DNA from: Alphaproteobacteria bacterium HGW-Alphaproteobacteria-1
Lineage (GTDB): Bacteria > Pseudomonadota > Alphaproteobacteria > Rhodobacterales > Rhodobacteraceae
DNA length: 64,000 bases
NCBI GenBank assembly: GCA_002842985.1
Contig: PHEQ01000003.1
Span: 186,001-250,000, forward strand
Reading direction: 5' to 3'
The position numbers were made by a program, and so were the translations under genes. Positions 1 through 8,561 of this stretch are shown piece by piece. The notes below the pieces were generated by a model that saw nothing but the letters and a program-made list of their open reading frames with translations, was not told where the DNA came from and made no database searches. Numbering within the stretch: the first letter of the stretch is position 1; each line of letters starts with the position of its first letter.

Positions 1-1969
1 AGACCGCAGCGGTATCGGGCGTCTTCGTGTGGATCTCCCATCCCAGCTCCCCGGTGAAGGAGACCCGCACCAGCCGCGCCCAGTGTCCGGCGATCCTGGT
101 CGCCTGATGGGTCAGCCAGGGCTGGCTCAGGTCGGCGTCGCAGATATCGGACAGAAGCGCGCGGGAGGCAGGCCCCGCCAGGATCTGCGTCATGTAATCC
201 TTGGTGCGGTTGGTGAGGGTGACGCCCGCGACCCCGTCCAGCCGCCGCGCCAGCAATTCGTGATCGTGCCATTCGGCGGCGGCGGCGGTGATCAGCGTCA
301 TCAGGTCGTCGCGGTGGCGCACCACCGACATCTCGGTCAGGATTCGGCCACGGGTATCGGCGAAATAGACCAGCCCGATGCGCCCGACGCGCGGCACCAC
401 GCCGGTGATCTGCGAGGCGAGCCAGTCGGCGGCCTCTGGTCCCTCGATATTGAATCGGGAAAATCCCGGCAGGTCGAGAATGCCCACGGCATCGCGCACC
501 GCCTCGCATTCCTCGCGGATGCGCGGCTCCCACGGGCCGGCGCGGTTCCAGGTTTGCGTCGCCGCCTCGGACGTGTCATCGCCCGGTTGCGCGAACCAGT
601 TGGCGCGCTCCCATCCGTTATAGGCGCCCATCTGACCGCCAAGCGCCTTGATGCGGTCATGCACGGGCGAGAGCTTGCGGTCGGGGGCCGCGGGCCAGCG
701 GTGCCACGGAAAATGCATGGCGTATTCGTGGCCGTAGACCTCCATCCCCTTCTCAACACAATACTCGGGATCAGTGTAATCGGTGTAGCGGCGCGGGTCA
801 CACGACCACATGTCCCATTCGGTCGCGCCCTCTGTCACCCATTCCGCCAGCACCTTGCCCGCGCCGCCGCCCTGCGCGATCCCGAAAGTGAAGACACAGG
901 CCTCGAACGCATTGGGCACCCCGGGCATCGGGCCAAGCAGCGGCATGCCGTCGGGCGCATAGGGGATCGGGCCGTTGATGATCTTGCTGATCCCTGCCGT
1001 GCCCAGCAAGGGCACCCGTGCCATCGCATCGGTCACGATCTCCTCGATTCGGTCGATATCCTCCTGCCAGAGTTGAAAGCTGAAATCCTCGGGCATGGGA
1101 TCGGACGGGTCCACCCAATGCGCCCGGCATCGCGGCTCGTAGGGGCCGAGGTTGAAGCCGTGCTTTTCCTGCCGCAGGTAATAGGACACGTCCACATCGC
1201 GCAGGAGCGGCAGCTTGTGGCCCTGCTCCTTCGACCACGTCTCGATCTCGGGGATTTCCTCGGACAGAAGATATTGATGGCTCATCACCATCATCGGCAC
1301 GGTGCGCCCGCCATAGGGCCTGAACCATTCGCCGACACGCTGCGCATAATAGCCCGCCGCGTTCACCACGATCTCGCAGCGGATCTCGCCCTTCCCGGTC
1401 TCGACGATCCATTCGCCATTCTCGCGCCGCACGCCCGTAGCGGGGCAGAAGCGCGCTACCTTCGCCCCCATCTCGCGCGCGCCCTTCGCCAGCGCCTGCG
1501 TCAGCTGCGCCGGGTCGATGTCGCCATCGTTCGGGTCGTAAAGCGCGCCCTTGAGGTCATGCGTCTCGATGAACGGATAGCGCGCCTTGATCTCCTCTAC
1601 CCCGAGGATCTCCAGATCCATCCCCTGATAGCGGCCCATCCCCTTGGCGCGCTCGAATTCCTGCATCCGCTCGCGGCTATGCGCAAGGCGGATGGATCCC
1701 GTCTGATGATAGTTCATCGGATAGTCCACCTCGCCCCCCAACCGCGCATAAAGCTCGGTCGAATAGCGCTGCATGTTCATCACCGACCAGCTTGTGGAAA
1801 ACGTCGGCACATTGCCCGCCGCGTGCCAGGTGCTGCCCGCCGTCAGCTCGTTCTTTTCCAGAAGAACGCAATCCGACCACCCGGCGCGTGCCAGATGATA
1901 GAGGCAAGACGCCCCCACCGCGCCCCCGCCGATGATCACGACCCGTGAGGTTGTTGGTATCTCGGCCAT
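1..1969 (-). CDS. FAD-dependent oxidoreductase with GcvT-like domain (dimethylglycine/sarcosine dehydrogenase family), partial
   Basis: Cut by the window start: about 656 N-terminal residues are present, and full family members are near 800. The protein opens with a Rossmann FAD-binding segment (VIIGGGAVGAS, residues 9-19), followed by GSTWHAAG near residue 45; in dimethylglycine dehydrogenase the histidine of this motif carries the covalent flavin. FTGELGWEIH near the cut end is the typical start of a GcvT/aminomethyltransferase folate domain. Such enzymes oxidatively demethylate N-methylated amino acids and pass the one-carbon unit to tetrahydrofolate or release formaldehyde. The ATG is preceded by GAGAGGG. 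It is the last of four same-strand genes (regulator, exporter, GFA protein, this), 13 nt behind the GFA stop. The family is secure; the substrate cannot be read from sequence. Confidence 0.85.
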   Translation of the reverse strand, partial: MAEIPTTSRVVIIGGGAVGASCLYHLARAGWSDCVLLEKNELTAGSTWHAAGNVPTFSTSWSVMNMQRYSTELYARLGGEVDYPMNYHQTGSIRLAHSRERMQEFERAKGMGRYQGMDLEILGVEEIKARYPFIETHDLKGALYDPNDGDIDPAQLTQALAKGAREMGAKVARFCPATGVRRENGEWIVETGKGEIRCEIVVNAAGYYAQRVGEWFRPYGGRTVPMMVMSHQYLLSEEIPEIETWSKEQGHKLPLLRDVDVSYYLRQEKHGFNLGPYEPRCRAHWVDPSDPMPEDFSFQLWQEDIDRIEEIVTDAMARVPLLGTAGISKIINGPIPYAPDGMPLLGPMPGVPNAFEACVFTFGIAQGGGAGKVLAEWVTEGATEWDMWSCDPRRYTDYTDPEYCVEKGMEVYGHEYAMHFPWHRWPAAPDRKLSPVHDRIKALGGQMGAYNGWERANWFAQPGDDTSEAATQTWNRAGPWEPRIREECEAVRDAVGILDLPGFSRFNIEGPEAADWLASQITGVVPRVGRIGLVYFADTRGRILTEMSVVRHRDDLMTLITAAAAEWHDHELLARRLDGVAGVTLTNRTKDYMTQILAGPASRALLSDICDADLSQPWLTHQATRIAGHWARLVRVSFTGELGWEIHTKTPDTAAV

Positions 1970-1982
1970 TTGTCCCTCTCCC

Positions 1983-2354
1983 TCAATCCGTCTGCGGCAC
2001 GCCGTCCGCGATGTCGTAATAATCGCCCTTGTCCTTGACAAAGATGTGCTTCTCCAACCGCAGCCCGGTCGGCACCTCGAGCGCCCCGAGCGCGAAACTC
2101 ATGGTGTCCTCATCATGCGCAGCCCAGAACAGGAACGAGCCACAGCGCCCACAAAACCCGCGCTTGGCAATGTCACTCGCCGCATACCAACTCACCGTTC
2201 CTGAAATACTCAAATCCGACCGTGCCACATAGGCCGAGGCCCAGACATGCCCCGATTGCTTGCGGCATTGCCCGCAATGACAGGCGCTCGCCCCTTCCGG
2301 GGGCGCGGTTACAACAAATGTCACATCGCCACACAGACACGATCCCTTGTGCAT
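1983..2354 (-). CDS. GFA family protein (glutathione-dependent formaldehyde-activating fold)
   Basis: A 123-residue protein with the cysteine pattern of the GFA zinc-binding fold: SCLCGDV near the N terminus, CHCGQCRK around residue 30, and a later CGRCGSF. GFA-type proteins bind zinc through these cysteines. The founding member was linked to glutathione and formaldehyde, but most homologues have no proven function. Two adjacent ATG codons are possible; the second (2354) is chosen because GGGGAG then lies 6 nt upstream. The start overlaps the stop of the exporter gene, so translation is probably coupled. Lying directly upstream of a demethylating dehydrogenase, whose reaction can release formaldehyde, is suggestive but not proof of a shared pathway. 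Confidence 0.85.
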   Translation of the reverse strand: MHKGSCLCGDVTFVVTAPPEGASACHCGQCRKQSGHVWASAYVARSDLSISGTVSWYAASDIAKRGFCGRCGSFLFWAAHDEDTMSFALGALEVPTGLRLEKHIFVKDKGDYYDIADGVPQTD

Positions 2355-2974
2355 CATCCTCTCCCCGGTGTTGCGGCGCTGCCCAGGGCCACGCCATAGA
2401 TCACGAAACAGGCGGCCATCCCCCGCCGCAGCCAGACATTGAACACAGCCCCCAGTGCCGCACGGCCCAGCCCCGCGCCCAAGGCGCAATAGCCCGCATA
2501 ACTCAGCGTCGTGAGGCTCAGCGCGGTGGGGAAAATCACCCACATCTGCGCGCCAATCGGCACATCGGGCTGCACGAACTGACTAAAGGCTGCAAGATAC
2601 CCCGCCACGCTCTTGGGGTTGATCGTGGCAATCGCCAGCGCCCGCCAGTAGACCGACCCGCGCGGCCCATCCCCCACCTGAACAGGCCGCCGCGCCAGGA
2701 TCCAGCCCCGCACGCCGAGGTAAATCAGGAACCCCGCCCCGATCAGCTTGCCCACCTGAAACGCCAGCGGCGAGGCCGCAATCAGCGCCGTCACCCCCGC
2801 CGCCGACAGGCTCAGGAAGAGCACCGCCTGCGTCAGGATTGCCAGCACCCCCCAGAGGCTGCGCCGAAACCCGATGGTCATGCCGTTGGTGATGCAATTG
2901 ACCGCATTCGGCCCCGGCGTAGTGACAAACACCACCCAGAAGAGCGCGAAGACGGTCCATGCCTGAAGGCTCAT
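2354..2974 (-). CDS. LysE/RhtB family amino acid exporter
   Basis: A 206-residue integral membrane protein with about six hydrophobic segments and the family signature TPGPNAV close to the N terminus (residues 19-25). This is the usual length and start for LysE/RhtB translocators, which export amino acids or derivatives across the inner membrane. NPKSVAGY in the second half matches the NPK motif seen in many members. The gene sits 10 nt behind the XRE-cupin regulator and overlaps the GFA start, so the four genes look like one operon. The cargo cannot be predicted. An exporter next to a methylated amino acid dehydrogenase and its likely regulator suggests overflow control of the same compound (inference). 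Confidence 0.88.
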   Translation of the reverse strand: MSLQAWTVFALFWVVFVTTPGPNAVNCITNGMTIGFRRSLWGVLAILTQAVLFLSLSAAGVTALIAASPLAFQVGKLIGAGFLIYLGVRGWILARRPVQVGDGPRGSVYWRALAIATINPKSVAGYLAAFSQFVQPDVPIGAQMWVIFPTALSLTTLSYAGYCALGAGLGRAALGAVFNVWLRRGMAACFVIYGVALGSAATPGRG

Positions 2975-2984
2975 CCCTGCCTCC

Positions 2985-3557
2985 TCAATAGACCGGCGGG
3001 GCGATTACCCAGATCGCGACGCAAGGCGTGTCATAGGGGTTGGCCCAGGCATAGGGCTCACCGCGAAAGCGGAAACTGTCGCCGGGGCCCACTGTGAACC
3101 GACTTGTGCCAATGCTCAGATCAAGGCGCCCGGAGACGATATAACCCACCTCCTGTGTGGGCCTTTGCGCCGGGCGCTGCATTTTCGAGCCGGGGCCGAA
3201 TGTCGAATGGATCACCTCGAAATCGTCGGTCAGGTCGGGTGAGAGCAATTCCTCGATCAGCCCTTCCTCGCTCGATCCCATCGGCCGCCGCGCGCCCGCG
3301 CGCACCACGTAGCCCTGTTCATTGGCAGGCGCGCTCGCGTGCCCGAACAAAAGCGACATCGGCACGCCCAGCACCTCGGCCACCTGCCTCAGATCGCTGA
3401 TCGATGGCTCGGACAGATCGCGCTCGACCTGTGACAGCCAACCGACCGACCGCCCCAGCCGCGCCGCCAGCGCCGCCAGCGTCAGGCCGCGCGCCTTGCG
3501 CAGGGCGCGCAGATCGGCACCAAGGCTGCCCGGCGTCTCGATACGGTGCTCGTCCAT
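2985..3557 (-). CDS. XRE-type helix-turn-helix regulator with C-terminal cupin
   Basis: 190 residues. An N-terminal lambda-repressor-like helix-turn-helix (about residues 12-66; LAARLGRSVGWLSQVER) is followed by a cupin sensor domain (about 110-187; PTQEVGYIVSGRLDL, then GDSFRF). This architecture is common among repressors of amine and amino acid catabolism such as PuuR-like proteins, with the ligand bound in the cupin barrel. It is the first gene of the minus-strand operon. GGGGG just upstream of the ATG serves as ribosome site. A perfect 9-bp A/T inverted repeat at 3567-3591, only 10 nt before the start codon, is a likely autoregulatory operator. The ligand is unknown. Confidence 0.9.
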   Translation of the reverse strand: MDEHRIETPGSLGADLRALRKARGLTLAALAARLGRSVGWLSQVERDLSEPSISDLRQVAEVLGVPMSLLFGHASAPANEQGYVVRAGARRPMGSSEEGLIEELLSPDLTDDFEVIHSTFGPGSKMQRPAQRPTQEVGYIVSGRLDLSIGTSRFTVGPGDSFRFRGEPYAWANPYDTPCVAIWVIAPPVY

Positions 3558-3566
3558 ATGCCCCCG

Positions 3567-3591
3567 ATGAAAAAAAGGCTAATTTTTTCAT
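3567..3591. promoter_or_regulatory. A/T inverted repeat, candidate operator of the XRE-cupin regulator
   Basis: ATGAAAAAA, a 7-nt spacer (AGGCTAA) and TTTTTTCAT form a perfect 9-bp inverted repeat in otherwise GC-rich DNA. It lies 10 nt upstream of the regulator start, in the divergent gap toward rnr. Position and symmetry fit an operator for a dimeric helix-turn-helix protein. A hairpin acting in the leader RNA is the alternative. No binding data exist. Confidence 0.5.
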
Positions 3592-3674
3592 GCTGGCCCG
3601 TGTGTCGTGAAAACGCAAGCGGTTTTCGCTGTTTCGCGGATGACGGCCCCGGCGCATCGTGCTAGGTGCGGGCC

Positions 3675-5930
3675 ATGAGCCAGCTGCCCTCCAAGGCGGA
3701 GATCCTGCAATGGATTTCCGACCACCCGACCCTCACCTCCAAACGCGACATCGCCAAGGCCTTTGGCATCAAGGGCGCGTCGCGAATTGATCTCAAGCGT
3801 GTCCTGCGCGAGCTTGAATCCGAAGGCCATCTGGAAAAGCGCAAGAAGAGCTATCGCGACCCTGATCGCCTGCCGCCCGTGAGCGTGCTGCAGATTTCCG
3901 GCCAGACCCCGGATGGCGAGTTGCTGGCGCGCCCCCTCGAATGGCATGGTGAGGGGGTGGAGCCCGTGGTGCTGATGCTGCCGCGCGCCGCCGATCCGGC
4001 CATGGCCAAGGGGGACCGCATCCTGGCCAAATTGCAGGAAGTGCGCGGCGAGGCGCATCATTACGAGGCGCGGCTGATCCGGCGTATCGGCACCAACCCG
4101 CGAAAGGTTCTGGGTATTTTCCGCAAGAGCGCTGAGGGTGGGCGCATCCTGCCCATCGACAAGGGCGAGGGGCGCGAATGGCTTGTGGCCGCCGAGGCGA
4201 CGGGCGGCGCGAAGGACGGCGAGCTGGTCGAAGCCGAACAGGCGGGCCCGGCAGGGCGCATGGGCCTGCCGCGTGCGCGGGTGCTCGACCGGCTGGGTGA
4301 TCCGTCCGCGCCGCGCGCCGTCTCGCTCATCGCCATTCATCAGCACGGCATCCCGGATGAGTTTCCCGACGCGGTTATCGCCGAAGCCGACGCCATGAAA
4401 CCCGCCGGTTTGAAAGGCCGCGAAGACCTGCGCGACCTGCCGCTCATCACCATCGACCCCTGGGATGCGCGCGACCACGACGACGCGGTTTACGCCCATG
4501 CCGATGATGACCCCGCCAATCCCGGCGGTCATGTGATCTGGGTCGCCATCGCCGATGTTGCCCATTACGTGCGCCCCGGCTCCCCGCTCGATACCGAGGC
4601 GAAGAAACGCGGCAATTCCAGCTATTTTCCGGATCGCGTTGTGCCGATGCTGCCCGACCGGCTGTCGGGCGATCTGTGCAGCCTGCACGAGGGCGTGCCG
4701 CGCCCCTGCCTGGCCGTGCGCATGACCATCGACGCCGAGGGCACCAAGACCGGGCAACGATTCGTGCGCGGGCTGATGCGCTCGGCCGCGTCGCTGACCT
4801 ATGAAGAGGTGCAGGCGGCGATGGACGGAGCGCCCGGCGACAAGGCCGGTCCGCTGTTTGAGACGGTGATCCGACCGCTCTACGCCGCCTATGCCGCCCT
4901 CCGCGAGGCGCGCCAGCGCCGCGCACCTCTGGATCTGGATTTGCCGGAACGCAAGGTGGTGCTGAGCGAGGCCGGAGAGGTCACTTCCGTGCGCTTTGCC
5001 GAACGGCTCGACGCGCACCGGCTGATCGAGGAATGCATGGTGCTCGCCAATGTCGCCGCCGCCGAGACGCTGATCGCGCGGAAGATGCCGCTATTGTTCC
5101 GCGTGCATGAAGAGCCCGCGCCCGAAAAGCTCGACGCGCTGCGCGAGGTGGCGCAGGCGGCGGGGCTGGTGCTGGCCAAGGGGCAGGTGCTGCGCACCGC
5201 GCATCTCAACGCGCTGTTGCACGCGGCCCGCGGCACCGATCACGCCGAGATCATCAACATGTCCACGCTGCGCTCGATGACGCAGGCCTATTACGCGCCG
5301 CAGAATTTGGGCCATTTCGGCCTCGCGCTGCGGGCCTATGCGCATTTTACCTCGCCGATTCGCCGCTATGCCGATCTGGTGGTGCATCGCGCACTCATCG
5401 CCGCGCATGGTTGGGGCAAGGACGGCCTCGGCGCCGAGGAAATCGAGCGGCTGGAGCAGACCGCGCAGCATATTTCGGACACCGAGCGGCGTTCCATGAT
5501 GGCCGAGCGCGATACCAATGACCGTTATCTTGCCGCGTTTCTCTCGGAACGTCTGGGAGAGGACTTCGCCGGACGGATCAGCGGCATCGCGCGTTTTGGC
5601 GTCTTTGTGAAACTGGACGAGACCGGGGCGGACGGCCTTATCCCGATGCGCGCCTTGGGGCACGAATATTTCCATTTCGACCACGACAGCGGCACCCTCA
5701 TGGGGGCCGAGACGGGCCGGGTGATCGCCCTTGGCCAGCGGGTCACGGTGCGCCTGGCCGAGGCGGCACCGGTCTCGGGCGGGCTGGCCTTCGATCTTGT
5801 GGAACTCGAGGGCGTGCATATGCCGCGCGGCCCGTCGAAATCGCGCGGCAAGCCGCCCCGGCGAAAACTTGCCACCGCCCGCGCCAAGGCCGCCAAGCTC
5901 AAGCGCAAGGCGGCGCGCAAGCGCGTGTGA
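3675..5930 (+). CDS. rnr: Ribonuclease R
   Basis: 751 residues. RNase R is a processive 3'-5' exoribonuclease that degrades structured RNA and takes part in rRNA and tmRNA-linked quality control. Domains: N-terminal winged helix (about 1-60), OB-like cold-shock region, central RNB catalytic domain with TIDPWDARDHDD near residues 258-270 (the aspartates hold the metals), S1 RNA-binding domain (about 630-715; ISGIARFGVFVKL), and a lysine/arginine-rich tail typical of RNase R rather than RNase II. ATG 3675 is preferred over an in-frame GTG at 3666 because AGGTG sits 7 nt upstream. It is divergent from the XRE operon and ends only 3 nt from the convergent exchanger gene. Confidence 0.95.
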   Translation: MSQLPSKAEILQWISDHPTLTSKRDIAKAFGIKGASRIDLKRVLRELESEGHLEKRKKSYRDPDRLPPVSVLQISGQTPDGELLARPLEWHGEGVEPVVLMLPRAADPAMAKGDRILAKLQEVRGEAHHYEARLIRRIGTNPRKVLGIFRKSAEGGRILPIDKGEGREWLVAAEATGGAKDGELVEAEQAGPAGRMGLPRARVLDRLGDPSAPRAVSLIAIHQHGIPDEFPDAVIAEADAMKPAGLKGREDLRDLPLITIDPWDARDHDDAVYAHADDDPANPGGHVIWVAIADVAHYVRPGSPLDTEAKKRGNSSYFPDRVVPMLPDRLSGDLCSLHEGVPRPCLAVRMTIDAEGTKTGQRFVRGLMRSAASLTYEEVQAAMDGAPGDKAGPLFETVIRPLYAAYAALREARQRRAPLDLDLPERKVVLSEAGEVTSVRFAERLDAHRLIEECMVLANVAAAETLIARKMPLLFRVHEEPAPEKLDALREVAQAAGLVLAKGQVLRTAHLNALLHAARGTDHAEIINMSTLRSMTQAYYAPQNLGHFGLALRAYAHFTSPIRRYADLVVHRALIAAHGWGKDGLGAEEIERLEQTAQHISDTERRSMMAERDTNDRYLAAFLSERLGEDFAGRISGIARFGVFVKLDETGADGLIPMRALGHEYFHFDHDSGTLMGAETGRVIALGQRVTVRLAEAAPVSGGLAFDLVELEGVHMPRGPSKSRGKPPRRKLATARAKAAKLKRKAARKRV

Positions 5931-5933
5931 CGC

Positions 5934-6887
5934 CTAGATTGCCGCCAGCAGCACCGCGAGATAGGCCGCGTAGGCCAGCACCATCGCCACCCCCTCGCGC
6001 CGCCCGACCCGCCAGCCGGTGCGGGCAAAGACCAGCATGACCACCGTCGCGGCCAGCATCACCCAGATATCGACCCTGGCGATCCCCGGCGGCACGGCCA
6101 GCGGGTGAACCAGCGCCGTCACCCCGAGAATCCCGAGGATGTTGAAAATGTTGCTGCCCAAGATATTGCCAAAGGCGACATCGCCATGTCCCTTGCGCGC
6201 GGCAATGACCGAGGTGACGAGCTCGGGCATCGAGGTGCCGATGGCGACGATCGTCAGGCCGATCACCGCCTCGGACATGCCAAGCCGCGCGGCCAGTTCG
6301 ATCGCGCCCGTCACGAGGAATTTCGCGCCGACAAGCGTGGCCACGAGACCGACAAGCAGGATCAGCGCAGCACGCCCCGCGCCAAGCGCCCGGTCCGGCA
6401 CGCTCTCGGCCTCATGCGCATACATCGCGGCGGCGGCACTCTGGCGGCGACGCTCGAACAGCACGGTGGCCAGCAGATAACCCAGAAGTGCCACGACAAA
6501 CCCCGCGCCGACCACGCGCCCGATTCCGCCCGAAAGGGCCACGGCGACAAAACCGAGCGTCGCGGCGAGCATCACAACCCCGTCGCGGCGCAGCGCCTCG
6601 GGCGCCACCGCCACCGGCGCAATCAGCGCGGCAAGCCCAAGGATCAACAGTATATTGCCGATATTGCTGCCCACGATATTGCCGACCGCGATACCGGGTG
6701 AACCGGCAAAGGCCGCCTGAAGGCTTGTCACCAGTTCGGGCGTGGAGGTGCCGAAACCCACCAGCGTCAACCCGATGATGAGCGGCGACACGCCAAAGCC
6801 CCGCGCCAGCGTCACGGCACCCCGTACCAGCAGGTCCCCGCCGATCACCAGACCGGCCAATCCACCCAGAATGTAAAGGATATCCAA
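5934..6887 (-). CDS. Calcium/sodium antiporter (CaCA family, YrbG-like)
   Basis: A 317-residue inner-membrane protein made of two homologous halves, each with the alpha-repeat signature of Ca/Na exchangers: [10 protein letters not shown] plus [11 protein letters not shown] in the first half, [10 protein letters not shown] plus [11 protein letters not shown] in the second. The conserved acidic and asparagine residues form the cation sites. The proposed start is TTG at 6887, with AAGGGG 6 nt upstream, giving MDILYILGG and the normal family length. A longer frame upstream to 7064 adds about 60 residues without hydrophobic or family character and is not used. Likely role: cation extrusion driven by the sodium gradient; the ion specificity is not certain. 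Confidence 0.92.
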   Translation of the reverse strand: MDILYILGGLAGLVIGGDLLVRGAVTLARGFGVSPLIIGLTLVGFGTSTPELVTSLQAAFAGSPGIAVGNIVGSNIGNILLILGLAALIAPVAVAPEALRRDGVVMLAATLGFVAVALSGGIGRVVGAGFVVALLGYLLATVLFERRRQSAAAAMYAHEAESVPDRALGAGRAALILLVGLVATLVGAKFLVTGAIELAARLGMSEAVIGLTIVAIGTSMPELVTSVIAARKGHGDVAFGNILGSNIFNILGILGVTALVHPLAVPPGIARVDIWVMLAATVVMLVFARTGWRVGRREGVAMVLAYAAYLAVLLAAI

Positions 6888-7063
6888 CTCTGTCCCCTTG
6901 ATGGGCCGCGTCCCTCTCGGGCACGGTATGGCGTGATATGGCGCGCCGCCCGCCCCCGGTTCAAGATCGCGGCAAAGATAATTCCGACACGGGCGGGATT
7001 GCTTTCGAAACGGAAACAATCGCGCTATCATGGCCCAAATGACCGGCAAGCGGAGGCAGGGCA

Positions 7064-8386
7064 ATGCGGGCAGGACTGATCGGGCTTACGGGGCTTTTTC
7101 TCGCACTTGGCGGGGTGGCGCAGGCCACCTTGGCCGAATCGCCACGCCCGCAGATGCGGCCCGGCTCCGGGGTGATCGTGGCGGCGGCCGTGGTCACGGT
7201 GGATGGCCCCGTGCGCAGCCTGCGGCCGCAGGCGCGCCCCGAGGGCGCGCCGCGGGTGGTGCTGGCCAGCGGGCACGCGGGATTTGACCGCTGGATTGCC
7301 GGGTTCCGGGGCCGCGCCCTCTCTCAGGGGATCAGCGCGCGCGTGTTCGACCGCGCGTTTCAGGGCGTGCGGTATGACCCGGAGGTGGTCGCCAAGGACC
7401 GCAACCAGTCTGAATTCAAGCGCGAGATCTGGGATTATCTCGACAGCGCCGCCTCGCCTGTGCGGGTCGAGAACGGGCAAAAGGCCCTGCGCCAGCACCG
7501 CCGTGCGCTGGAGCGGATCGAGGCGCATTACGGCGTGGAAAAAGAGGTGGTTGCCGCCGTCTGGGGGATGGAGAGCACCTATGGCGAGCGTCTGGGCGAT
7601 CTGCCGCTGGTGCAGTCCATGGCGACGCTGGCCTTTGACGGGCGGCGCGGGGCCTTCTTCGAAAAACAGCTCATCGCCGCGCTGCAAATCCTGCAATCGG
7701 GCGATGTGACGCCGGAGAACATGAAAGGCTCCTGGGCCGGGGCCATGGGACATACCCAGTTCATGCCGACCTCCTACCTCGCCTATGCGGTGGATTTCAC
7801 CGGCGACGGCAAGCGCGACATCTGGTCGGACGATCCCACCGACGCACTCGCCTCCACCGCTGCCTATCTCAAGCGGTTCGGCTGGAAAAAGGGGATGCCC
7901 TGGGGCGTTGAGGTGCGGGTGCCGCGCGGCGCGTCCTTTGGCGACGCGAAGCGGATGCCCTCGGACTGGGCGGCGCGGGGCGTCACCGGCCTCGACGGGC
8001 GGGCGGTGCGCGATCATGGCGCAGCGCGGATCTTTCAGCCTGCGGGGGCGGCGGGCCCGTCCTTCATGGTCTTTGCCAATTTCGACGTGATCAAGCGCTA
8101 TAACAATTCCAACGCCTATGCGCTCGGGGTGGGGCACCTCTCGGATCGGATCGGCGGCGGGCCGGAGATCGCGGGCAAGTGGCCGCGCGGCTACGATCCG
8201 CTCAGCTTTGACGAGCGCAAGGAGATGCAGCAGCTTTTGCAACGCAAGGGCTACGCCGTGGAAAAGATCGACGGCATCGTGGGGCCGAACACCGTCAACG
8301 CGATCCGCGCCTTCCAGCAGTCAAGGGGCGTGGCGCCGGACGGTCTGCCCTCGCAACAGCTTCTGGCGCTTTTGCGGCGCTCCTGA
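7064..8386 (+). CDS. Lytic murein transglycosylase (MltB-like) with peptidoglycan-binding domain
   Basis: 440 residues. A signal peptide (about 1-24, ending AQA) targets the periplasm. The SLT_2/MltB catalytic domain covers about 85-360; the presumed catalytic glutamate is in WGMEST (about residue 170), followed by the family motif [16 protein letters not shown]_binding_1 domain closes the protein (about 375-438; [15 protein letters not shown]). The enzyme cleaves the MurNAc-GlcNAc bond of peptidoglycan to 1,6-anhydro products and serves in wall remodelling and recycling. No clear lipobox is seen, so it is probably soluble, unlike E. coli MltB. It is a single gene, divergent from the exchanger and followed by tRNA-Pro on the other strand. 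Confidence 0.93.
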   Translation: MRAGLIGLTGLFLALGGVAQATLAESPRPQMRPGSGVIVAAAVVTVDGPVRSLRPQARPEGAPRVVLASGHAGFDRWIAGFRGRALSQGISARVFDRAFQGVRYDPEVVAKDRNQSEFKREIWDYLDSAASPVRVENGQKALRQHRRALERIEAHYGVEKEVVAAVWGMESTYGERLGDLPLVQSMATLAFDGRRGAFFEKQLIAALQILQSGDVTPENMKGSWAGAMGHTQFMPTSYLAYAVDFTGDGKRDIWSDDPTDALASTAAYLKRFGWKKGMPWGVEVRVPRGASFGDAKRMPSDWAARGVTGLDGRAVRDHGAARIFQPAGAAGPSFMVFANFDVIKRYNNSNAYALGVGHLSDRIGGGPEIAGKWPRGYDPLSFDERKEMQQLLQRKGYAVEKIDGIVGPNTVNAIRAFQQSRGVAPDGLPSQQLLALLRRS

Positions 8387-8407
8387 CGGATCATGGCGGG
8401 AAACTCT

Positions 8408-8484
8408 TGGTCGGAGTGAGAGGATTCGAACCTCCGGCCCCTGCCTCCCGAAGACAGTGCTCTACCAGGCTGAGCTACACTCCG
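8408..8484 (-). tRNA. tRNA-Pro (CGG)
   Basis: The minus strand folds as a complete cloverleaf of 77 nt. The acceptor stem is CGGAGTG/CACTCCG with discriminator A and an encoded CCA. The D arm has GCTC/GAGC. The anticodon stem CTGTC/GGCAG carries the loop TTCGGGA, so the anticodon is CGG. The T arm is GGAGG-TTCGAAT-CCTCT (last pair G-T). No intron. It stands alone between the transglycosylase and the helicase gene. Confidence 0.96.
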
Positions 8485-8561
8485 ACCGTGAGACGGGCGA
8501 ATATACCCCAGCCGGGGGCTTGGCAAGGGGGTTGGGCGGGGGCGCGCGCGATTTCTGCGGC

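Noticed and set aside
29..1948. A 639-codon open frame opposite the FAD/GcvT dehydrogenase
   Set aside because: The minus strand carries a recognisable FAD enzyme over the full length; the plus frame is a GC shadow.
3608..3629. GAAAAC-GCAAGCG-GTTTTC near the rnr upstream region as a terminator
   Set aside because: Only 6 bp, no T run, and it lies in a divergent promoter gap where no transcript needs ending.
6888..7064. A 59-residue N-terminal extension of the calcium/sodium antiporter
   Set aside because: It lacks hydrophobic character and the TTG at 6887 has a good ribosome site and the normal family start.
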